In this document: positions 7,125-13,853 of the stretch, piece by piece
How the letters are laid out: the number at the start of each line of letters is the position of its first letter
How positions within the stretch are numbered: the first letter of the stretch is position 1
Assembly (NCBI GenBank): GCA_964473105.1
Contig: CAYYNQ010000067.1
Coordinates: forward strand, 1 to 64,000
Source: CAYYNQ01 sp964473105
GTDB taxonomy: Bacteria; Sumerlaeota; Sumerlaeia; MVZB01
Direction of reading: 5' to 3'
Length of the DNA: 64,000 nucleotides
The notes under the pieces: generated by a model
Told to the model about the DNA's origin: nothing
Database searches by the model: none
The model's input: only the letters and a program-made list of their open reading frames with translations
Position numbers and translations under genes: made by a program

Positions 7125-9524
7125 ATGGCATCATCCGGCAATAACCGGGCAGAGGTTATCTACATCCCCCGTCTCGCCCTAGCTGTATGTGTTCTGACCA
7201 TCTCGCTTTATTTCAATATCCTGGACCATCCATTGACTCCGGCGGATCAGATCCTGCTCCGTCAAATCACCCACGGGGATGTCGATGAGACCGGCCTGCC
7301 CGCCCTCCAGGCTGAGCTTTATCATTTCAACCTCGACACCGTATTTCGGCCCTTGGCGCATGCGTTGCTTCAGCAGCAGGGGGAGGTCTGGGGAAATTCC
7401 CCCTCAAGCTATCATTCGGTATCACTCATTGCTTTTTTGGCCTGTGTGATTCTTTTCATGTTTTTTACGGGCCATCTGACGCGTAGAAGATGGGTTGTTA
7501 TCATCTCCTCGCTCATATTCGCCCTGCATCCCCTGGCCTCCCAGAGTGTATTGAGCCTGCAGGGTCTGTCGGGGCTGATGGCCCTGGCGTCTGTATTGAG
7601 CGCGTTGATCTTGTCCCGTCGCTACCAGATGGGTCTGGTCGGCCGTCACAAGGTGCTGATATTGCTGTTGGTGTTATTTCAGGTTGTTGCGGCAGGGAGC
7701 CATGAGTTCGGATATCTTCTCCCGGTTTTTCTCGGCCTGCAGTGGCTGCTGATGCCCGCTCCACAAGTCATGACTTCGGAGGGGTCGCGTCACCTGATTC
7801 GGAAACGGGGGGGCGCCGAGAAGGAAGAACCAGCCGCCGGCAAGCTGCCAGCGAGAAACTTTGTTGTAGTTATTTTACCTCTAATATTCGTGATTTTTGT
7901 CTTTTCCGTTTGGCGCTTTTTCTCAATGGCGAACCCTCTGCCCCCTGTAAGTACTCTGCTTGAATCAGGCTCGAGGGTCCCGTTGTTGCAATCGGCGGGA
8001 ATTTTTCTGCTCTATGTTCTGCGTCTGGCATGGCCCGAGCGGCCGACTCTATTCTACGACCCGGTCCATGCAATCGGCCTGCCCATGGAATGGGTCGTCA
8101 GTGTCGTTGCCTTTCTGGCCCTCATCGGGTTGCTTGTTTTCCGCCTGAGAGGATATGCCTTCCTGGTTTATGGGTTTTGGATCTGGATTGTGGGAGTGCT
8201 GGGCTTTTCCCATTTCATGAGGTCCGGTCCGATAATGAGCGAGCTTTATATCCTGTTCATGCTTCCGGGATTCAGCCTTGTGATGGGAGGGCTTGCGGGA
8301 GTCTGTGTCAATCTGGATTGGAGGTTTCGATCTGAAACAATCCTCAACAGGGGTGTTTTCTGTCTTGTTTGGATCGTGATGATCCTCTGCGGATGGCAGA
8401 CATGGCAGCGCAATCAACAATGGCAGCAATCGATTACGCTGCTGGAGGCCGAGAGCATGATACATCCCGCGAATACCACCCCGCGCATCCTGGGAGCCAT
8501 CAACCTGATCCAGTCGAATGACCTTGATGGTTCACTCGAATGGATAGGAAGTGCGGAAGAGATTGCCGGTCCACCGGATATGGAAACGCTTCTGGAACTC
8601 GAAGTCTTCATCCATGCCCGAAAATCCGAGCGACCACAGATGGTGGAGTGTGTATATGAGGCCATCAACAGGGAACTGCCCGCCTCCGAGTTACACTACA
8701 TCAGGCTTGCCGCGATGTGCGGGCAGTTCACGGATTACAACCTTGAAAACGAAACGGAGAAACTGTTGAGGAGGGCGCTCCAATTTTATCCCAGGTCGTA
8801 TTCAGCGCTCGCAAGGCTTGCGGAATTGAAGTTGTCCGAGGGGAGATTGGCGGAGGCCGTCAAATTGAGTCAGAAGGCGGTGAACTCGGCTTCAACGGCC
8901 GATAAACTGAATGCAGTCAGTCAATACGGGTTAATATTGGGAGATTACGCCCTCGCAACCATGAACGAGGAAATCATGGGCAAGGCCATTTTCCAGTTGA
9001 GGGATGTCATCGAGACGGACCGGTCCAGTTATCGCTCCTACCTCAAGCTGACGGAGATTCTTATCGTGAGAGGACAGTATGAACGCGCCGTGGATGCCAT
9101 CCATGGGTGTCTGGATCATTCAAGGCCCGACTCGTATGTGGATGTTGCACGATTATATTGTCGCGTGCTGAAGGAACAGGGGAGGATTGACTTTGCGACC
9201 CAGTGGCTTGAACAAACCATCCGATCCCATCCGCAGGATATCAGGGTGCAAATCTTTGCCGGGCGGTTTCTTGAAGCTAATAAAGTTTATGAGAAGGCCC
9301 GCAGAATGTTCGAGTCCTTGAGACTTCTGAACCTTCAGGGTAGCTTGAAGGCGGATGTCCTGACAGGCCTTGCCCTGGTTGCCGCAAATTCGGATAAGAA
9401 TTATGAGCTTGCCTGGGACTTGGCAAGGGAGGCCCAAAGGGCCGATTCTGATCATAAGGGGGCCCGGCGGATGGCGAATGAATCCCGACGTTTCCTATAC
9501 AGCAGGCAGAAAAAAAATCATTGA
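7125..9524 (+). CDS. Polytopic membrane protein with C-terminal TPR repeats (TMTC/GT-C-like)
   Basis: A 799-residue protein. Residues ~10-430 contain about nine to eleven hydrophobic helices with the phrase SLIFALHPLASQSVLSLQG, which resembles the luminal loop of TMTC/GT-C-type glycosyltransferase-like proteins. Residues ~450-795 are soluble and helical, with TPR-like units such as YSALARLAELKLSEGRLAEAV and SYRSYLKLTEILIVRGQYERAV. A short basic, low-hydrophobicity loop (residues ~225-245) splits the membrane part. It begins 33 bp after dapB, so it may be co-transcribed. The function is unknown; protein O-glycosylation or envelope polymer handling is an inference from the fold only. No conserved catalytic residues could be assigned with confidence. 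Confidence 0.7.
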   Translation: MASSGNNRAEVIYIPRLALAVCVLTISLYFNILDHPLTPADQILLRQITHGDVDETGLPALQAELYHFNLDTVFRPLAHALLQQQGEVWGNSPSSYHSVSLIAFLACVILFMFFTGHLTRRRWVVIISSLIFALHPLASQSVLSLQGLSGLMALASVLSALILSRRYQMGLVGRHKVLILLLVLFQVVAAGSHEFGYLLPVFLGLQWLLMPAPQVMTSEGSRHLIRKRGGAEKEEPAAGKLPARNFVVVILPLIFVIFVFSVWRFFSMANPLPPVSTLLESGSRVPLLQSAGIFLLYVLRLAWPERPTLFYDPVHAIGLPMEWVVSVVAFLALIGLLVFRLRGYAFLVYGFWIWIVGVLGFSHFMRSGPIMSELYILFMLPGFSLVMGGLAGVCVNLDWRFRSETILNRGVFCLVWIVMILCGWQTWQRNQQWQQSITLLEAESMIHPANTTPRILGAINLIQSNDLDGSLEWIGSAEEIAGPPDMETLLELEVFIHARKSERPQMVECVYEAINRELPASELHYIRLAAMCGQFTDYNLENETEKLLRRALQFYPRSYSALARLAELKLSEGRLAEAVKLSQKAVNSASTADKLNAVSQYGLILGDYALATMNEEIMGKAIFQLRDVIETDRSSYRSYLKLTEILIVRGQYERAVDAIHGCLDHSRPDSYVDVARLYCRVLKEQGRIDFATQWLEQTIRSHPQDIRVQIFAGRFLEANKVYEKARRMFESLRLLNLQGSLKADVLTGLALVAANSDKNYELAWDLAREAQRADSDHKGARRMANESRRFLYSRQKKNH

Positions 9525-9586
9525 GGAAAGGTCCGGGCCGTAACGGGCTGTCCCCGCAGGGTTAGATCATCGTGGTCCTATGAATC

Positions 9587-10909
9587 ATGTCCGACAGGGA
9601 AAAAATATACATCGAGACATACGGTTGTTCATTCAACACCGCTGATGCTGAAAACATGGCCGGGGTGCTGGCCGAATCAGGTTACCGGCTGATTGATGAC
9701 CCGGGGCAGGCAGATCTCGTGGTCATGAACACCTGCACCGTCAAGGACCGCACCTACCTTAACTTTGAGAAACGCTTTCGTGACCTGAAACAGGCCGCTG
9801 ACAACAACGGCGGCCCGCCTCTTGTTATTTCGGGCTGTATACCGAGGGCTTATGAAAAGTCCGATCTTCTGGGAGATGTCTCAACAATCGGGCCTGAATC
9901 GATCGGTGACATCGCGGAGGTCGTCGGCAGCACCCTGCAAGGCAAGACGGTTCGGAATGTCAGGACGCAGGATGGACGCCCCGCATTAAGGGACAGGATG
10001 CAGCTGCCCGTGATTCGACAGAATCCGGTGATTGAACTCCTCCCGATTTCCAGCGGTTGCCTCAGCGCCTGCACCTTCTGCCAGACGAGGCTTGCGAGGG
10101 GTCGTCTTTTGTCTTATCGCCCCGGTGACATCATCAGTCGGGCCGAACGGGCGGTCGGGGAGGGGGTCAGGGAAATATGGCTTACATCTCAGGATACCGG
10201 CGCCTATGGGATGGATTGTGACTACCCGCTCTCAAGATTACTGGCGAACCTTTGCAGTATCGCTGGTGATTTCAGGATTCGCCTCGGGATGACCAGCCCC
10301 ATCTGGATCTATGAGGATCTCGATGAAATTCTGAATGTCATGGAGCATGAAAAAATATTCAAGTTTCTGCACGTTCCCCTGCAATCCGGTTCGAACGATG
10401 TGCTTGCCGATATGAAACGTGGGAATACACGGGAACAGTTCGTTGAGCTTTGTGATGAGTTCCGTTCACGGTTCCCGCTGGGGGCGCTTATGACGGATAT
10501 CATCGTTGGTTTCCCAACGGAAACGGAGGAGGATTTCAGGCAGACCCTTTCCGTCATTGAGCGTGTCGGTACTGCGGCGGTGAACCGTTCGAAGTTCAGC
10601 CCCCGCCCGGGGACGTCGGCCGCGCGCATGAAACGGATCTGCGGGGCAATCGTCAGCCGGCGTTCACGGGAACTGAATGAAGTCGTCCGTCGGGTTGCGC
10701 GGTGGTATATTCAGGGCTGGCTGGGCAGGGAGGAAATGGTGGTCACGGCGGATTACAAGAAAGACGGGACGGTCATGGCGCATAACTCCGCATATCGCCC
10801 GGTCGTGCTGGAGGGTGACTGGCCTCTCGGTGCATCCATTCATGTAAGGTTTGACGGTTGCACCGACTTTCACCTTGAGGGGACTCCGGATATCCCGGCC
10901 TCTTCGTGA
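9587..10909 (+). CDS. mtaB: tRNA t6A37 methylthiotransferase, archaeal/eukaryotic-type (MtaB/CDKAL1-like)
   Basis: Radical-SAM enzyme of the MiaB/RimO/MtaB family that adds a methylthio group to t6A at tRNA position 37. Domain order: N-terminal UPF0004 domain with cysteines in YGCSFNTADAENMAG, NTCTVK and SGCIP (the second 4Fe-4S cluster); radical-SAM domain with the CxxxCxxC triad in SSGCLSACTFCQTRLARG; C-terminal TRAM-like domain (about residues 370-430). The wording of the radical-SAM motif and of EIWLTSQDTGAYGMD is that of the archaeal and CDKAL1-type branch rather than of bacterial MiaB or RimO. The length (440 residues) is normal. It lies alone, 62 bp after the TPR membrane gene and 320 bp before the sigma-factor operon. 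The family is certain; the t6A specificity is inferred from the subtype. Confidence 0.88.
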   Translation: MSDREKIYIETYGCSFNTADAENMAGVLAESGYRLIDDPGQADLVVMNTCTVKDRTYLNFEKRFRDLKQAADNNGGPPLVISGCIPRAYEKSDLLGDVSTIGPESIGDIAEVVGSTLQGKTVRNVRTQDGRPALRDRMQLPVIRQNPVIELLPISSGCLSACTFCQTRLARGRLLSYRPGDIISRAERAVGEGVREIWLTSQDTGAYGMDCDYPLSRLLANLCSIAGDFRIRLGMTSPIWIYEDLDEILNVMEHEKIFKFLHVPLQSGSNDVLADMKRGNTREQFVELCDEFRSRFPLGALMTDIIVGFPTETEEDFRQTLSVIERVGTAAVNRSKFSPRPGTSAARMKRICGAIVSRRSRELNEVVRRVARWYIQGWLGREEMVVTADYKKDGTVMAHNSAYRPVVLEGDWPLGASIHVRFDGCTDFHLEGTPDIPASS

Positions 10910-11076
10910 TCCTGATGACCCTAGGGAAAATCGGGGAGCGCATTGAATCCGGGTTGAACCATGGGGATTCGTCCGGTCCGCTGATTGGTTTACATCCCGT
11001 TTGTTACAAAATAGACGTTTCACTCGTAAATCCCCCTTTATGAACGTTATATACCTCCCTATGGGAGTTCCCCCCT

Positions 11077-11116
11077 AGGGAATGTGAACAAGGCCCGACT
11101 CAAATGTTCATTCTAG
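11077..11116. promoter_or_regulatory. Imperfect inverted repeat upstream of the sigma factor gene
   Basis: TAGGGAATGTGAACA at the left is nearly the reverse complement of TGTTCATTCTA at the right, with about 14 bases between them and a 2-base bulge in the left arm. It could form a hairpin (read-through terminator for mtaB) or bind a dimeric regulator. TGAAC words also occur at 11041 and 11130. Confidence 0.35.
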
Positions 11117-11146
11117 GCAGGCGAGCCGTGAACCCAACATAAATAC

Positions 11147-11162
11147 AATAATAATAATAATA
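11147..11162. repeat. AAT trinucleotide run (microsatellite)
   Basis: About five uninterrupted AAT/ATA units, 70-85 bp before the sigma-factor start. Such runs can change length by slipped-strand replication and alter promoter spacing. Confidence 0.6.
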
Positions 11163-11230
11163 TATGATATTTTTAGATGATTCCTGTTCGTGTCGGAATT
11201 TTCAGTCCATTGTGATATGAAATAACTCAG

Positions 11231-11899
11231 GTGGTGGATGTGTCTGTCAACCAGAGGAGTGGATCGGGAGCTGCTGAATTTGAGGGAGAGGCCGTAGAAG
11301 AGGTGACCGTTGAACAGAAGGACTCGAAGCAAGACTTCAATCCTGAATGTTTCGACCAGATGTATGGCCGGTGGAACCGACCGCTGTACCGTTACCTCAT
11401 TCACTTGATCGGCAATGCCACCATAGCCGAGGACCTCTATCAGGATGCCTGGGTGAACGCGATTGAAAAGATTGACCAACTTCAAACCATGGATCGTTTC
11501 GGGCCATGGATATTTCGGATTGCCCGCAATCTGGCTTTCAACCAGATGCGCAAATCAAAGAGACGGGGCCAAGTTTGGATCTTAAGCAACCTGAAAGCCA
11601 GGGAGGATACCGAGGAAACAGAAGACCTGCTGTCACGTGAACCGGACCGGCGTCCGGGTCCGCAGGACATGGCAATCCAGGGAGAACAGAGAAAAGTTCT
11701 TGAGGAGGCCATGGGTCAACTCGATTTCCAGAGCCAAGAAATGCTGCAATTGAGGTATTTTGAACAGATGAAACTCTCGGAAGTTGCCGAGATCCTCGAT
11801 ATCCCGATCGGGACGGTTTGCACGAAGGTTCATCGTTCACTCAAAAAGATTCGTCTACATCTCGAACAAAAGGGATACCAGATGAATGCTTCACTTTGA
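11231..11899 (+). CDS. ECF-type RNA polymerase sigma factor
   Basis: A group-4 sigma-70 factor that redirects RNA polymerase to a specific regulon. Region 2 is seen from FDQMYGRWNRPLYRYLIHL through AEDLYQDAWVNAI to WIFRIARNLAFNQMRKSK (about residues 38-110). Region 4 carries the helix-turn-helix MKLSEVAEILDIPIGTVCTKVHRSL (about residues 178-203). Regions 1.1, 1.2 and 3 are absent, as expected. The GTG at 11231 is used; the GTG at 11240, preceded by AGGTGGTGG, is an equally good start. It is followed after 33 bp by its probable anti-sigma partner, so the pair is likely autoregulated. Which signal it answers cannot be told from sequence. Confidence 0.9.
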   Translation: MVDVSVNQRSGSGAAEFEGEAVEEVTVEQKDSKQDFNPECFDQMYGRWNRPLYRYLIHLIGNATIAEDLYQDAWVNAIEKIDQLQTMDRFGPWIFRIARNLAFNQMRKSKRRGQVWILSNLKAREDTEETEDLLSREPDRRPGPQDMAIQGEQRKVLEEAMGQLDFQSQEMLQLRYFEQMKLSEVAEILDIPIGTVCTKVHRSLKKIRLHLEQKGYQMNASL

Positions 11900-11932
11900 A
11901 TCCGGAAAGACACCAGAACGGGACATGAATCA

Positions 11933-12982
11933 ATGCCGATAACTTGTGACCACATCCGTTACAGCCTGTTGTCTGACGAGGGAGAGGGTCTTTCTTCGGA
12001 TGCACTTGAGCATCTTGAATCATGTCCTGAATGTCGGGAAGTGGAGCAGACCCTGCACGGTCTGGAACCGTTGCTGTATCAGGCGGTGCAAGATTCCGCC
12101 CCATCGATTTCCACAGAATTGCCCGGATGCCTCGACAGCAAGGTTCGCAGGAATTTCAATAGGGGCCCGAAAGCCCGGATGTCCACCCATGTCATGCCGG
12201 TCGTCACCGGGGACAACGCCCGGCTCAAAGGAGCCGATCAGCGGGGACTCAATTCTTTGCCGGCCGGTAGGATGGGGGAAACGTCCGATAAATCGGGGCC
12301 GAATATAATTTCGTTTTTAAGGCGGCCCGCATTGGCCTGGGCGGCCGCCGCGGTCCTTGTCGTTGGATTTTCGCTTGCAGGTCTGTTTATCACAGGTTCG
12401 GGAGATCCTGCGGGATTTATTGATTATCATGTCGGGGATGTCCGGGTCACCCGTGTTTCCGGTGACGCCATTCCTGCCGCCGACCTGGGAACCACTGATG
12501 TTGCCCAGGGTATGGGCCTGGAGACCCGTGACAACGCCGGGGCCATTATTCGCCTTGCCAGTGACGGGGAACGATATGTATCCATTTTTATAGCCCCGTT
12601 TTCCAGTATCAGGGTCCTGAATCATGAGCATGTGGAACTGAAATCAGGGAAGGCTTGGTTTGGTGTCGAGTCCCATGGCGCAGGTTTTACGGTCTCCACG
12701 ACAGCCGGCAGGGTCAGGGTTACCGGGACCGTATTCGGTGTCAGTGTGGAGGATCAGGCAACCCATGTCGATGTGACTGAGGGGTCAGTGCTCGTTAGCC
12801 AGAAGGAGCAGAAAGTGGAAGTTAATGCCGGCCAGGCAGTTCAGTCGATGAATAGCGGGGGCATCAGCGTCCCTGCGGATCGTTTGGACGGTAACTCAGA
12901 CCCGGGTTGGGTGACCGGTTTATTTGCCGCTGAGAATGTGGTCGGCAAGGGGAGTTATATGCCCAGCATCGCTCCACGCTGA
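11933..12982 (+). CDS. Membrane anti-sigma factor with zinc-finger and FecR domains
   Basis: A single-pass inner-membrane protein of 349 residues. The N-terminus holds a putative zinc-finger anti-sigma domain (HLESCPECREV, an H-x3-C-x2-C pattern, about residues 27-37) that would hold the sigma factor encoded just upstream. A basic linker leads to one transmembrane helix (about residues 129-155, ALAWAAAAVLVVGFSLAGLF). The periplasmic part is a FecR domain: YHVGDVRVTRVSG, an IRVLNHEHVELKSGKAWF beta segment, and TAGRVRVTGTVFGVSV, which is close to the FecR consensus. FecR domains commonly sense events at the outer membrane; the input here is unknown. Cys/His of the finger and the FecR motif are seen directly; partnership with the sigma factor is inferred from the neighbouring position. 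Confidence 0.87.
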   Translation: MPITCDHIRYSLLSDEGEGLSSDALEHLESCPECREVEQTLHGLEPLLYQAVQDSAPSISTELPGCLDSKVRRNFNRGPKARMSTHVMPVVTGDNARLKGADQRGLNSLPAGRMGETSDKSGPNIISFLRRPALAWAAAAVLVVGFSLAGLFITGSGDPAGFIDYHVGDVRVTRVSGDAIPAADLGTTDVAQGMGLETRDNAGAIIRLASDGERYVSIFIAPFSSIRVLNHEHVELKSGKAWFGVESHGAGFTVSTTAGRVRVTGTVFGVSVEDQATHVDVTEGSVLVSQKEQKVEVNAGQAVQSMNSGGISVPADRLDGNSDPGWVTGLFAAENVVGKGSYMPSIAPR

Positions 12983-13082
12983 TGTCTTTCCGCCACACAA
13001 GGGAAGGTATTTCTGCGTTGAGTGCAGACAGTCCGGGCGTGAATCGTGAGAGGGCCGGCTCAGGTCGGCATGATGGTTTTCG

Positions 13083-13823
13083 ATGAGGAACAGGACAGGA
13101 AAATCCACTTGCCAAAGGAATGGGCACGGGCTGGACCCGTATGGTCGGGGGGGTGCCTTCACCCTGCTTGAGCTTGTGGTGGCGGTCGCCATCATCCTGA
13201 TCCTGGGCACAATCGCCACCCTGCATTTGCAGGAAGCGCAGACCCGGGCAAAGATATCGTCGACCAAGGGTCGAATGAAGACGCTTTCTGGTGCAATCGA
13301 GATTTATCGGGTTGACTATGGGCATTACCCGTTACCTCGCCTGAATCCCCCGGACGACCCGTTTGGAATTGTTTCCTCATCAGCGTTAACCGGACTGACA
13401 ACGCCGCTTTCCTATGTCGGCCCGGAGGTTTTCAGAGATTCATTTGGTTCCCTGAAGATACAGATCGCCGGGTCATCACTCGGTATTTCACTTGCGGGGG
13501 ATCCCTTTGGGCTTCCGGTTCCGGGGTTCAATTCCGACCGGTCACTGCTCTATATCTATTATCCCCATTTTTCCTATCTGCTTGCACAGTCCGGATTCCT
13601 GAAGGAAGCCTATAACGTGATCAGCGTCGGACCGGATCTCAAGGATTCTTTCATCCTGTATCTTCCATTTCCAAATCTTTTCCCGGAGAATGCGGCGGAA
13701 TTCGGCATGACGTCCGTCTGGGACACGATTTATGACCCCACGAATGGGACCATCAGCGGAGGAGACCTGGCTCATTTTGGCGGTGATTTGCCTCTGGCCG
13801 GACTGGTCGGCGGGGCTCATTGA
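13083..13823 (+). CDS. Type II secretion / type IV pilus pseudopilin (prepilin-type N-terminal domain)
   Basis: The N-terminus has a 25-residue basic leader followed by the prepilin peptidase site GGA|FTLLELVVAVAIILIL, with the expected Glu at +5 and a hydrophobic helix to about residue 48. The next segment, AKISSTKGRMKTLSGAIEIYRVDYGHYP, is the alpha-spine and first loop typical of GspG-like major pseudopilins. The C-terminal part (YDPTNGTISGGDLAHFGG) resembles orphan pseudopilins that are common in some uncultured phyla. The length of 246 residues is longer than GspG (~140). It lies between the anti-sigma factor and the giant beta-propeller protein, so it may help export that protein. The nearest platform protein gene, pilC, is 7.7 kb away. 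Confidence 0.85.
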   Translation: MRNRTGKSTCQRNGHGLDPYGRGGAFTLLELVVAVAIILILGTIATLHLQEAQTRAKISSTKGRMKTLSGAIEIYRVDYGHYPLPRLNPPDDPFGIVSSSALTGLTTPLSYVGPEVFRDSFGSLKIQIAGSSLGISLAGDPFGLPVPGFNSDRSLLYIYYPHFSYLLAQSGFLKEAYNVISVGPDLKDSFILYLPFPNLFPENAAEFGMTSVWDTIYDPTNGTISGGDLAHFGGDLPLAGLVGGAH

Positions 13824-13853
13824 GGAATCCCTCCGGGAGATCATCATTGTGTT

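Larger units (their letters stand above)
10910..11230. other. 321-bp intergenic region upstream of the ECF sigma operon
   Basis: No gene is seen. The region becomes AT-rich toward the sigma gene. It holds a short near-palindrome around 11053-11081 (TCCCTATGGGAG followed by TTCCCCCCTAGGGAA), a longer inverted repeat (11077-11116), repeated TGAAC/GTTCA words, and an AAT triplet run (11147-11162). The sigma-operon promoter must lie here, but no clear -35/-10 pair stands out. Confidence 0.5.
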
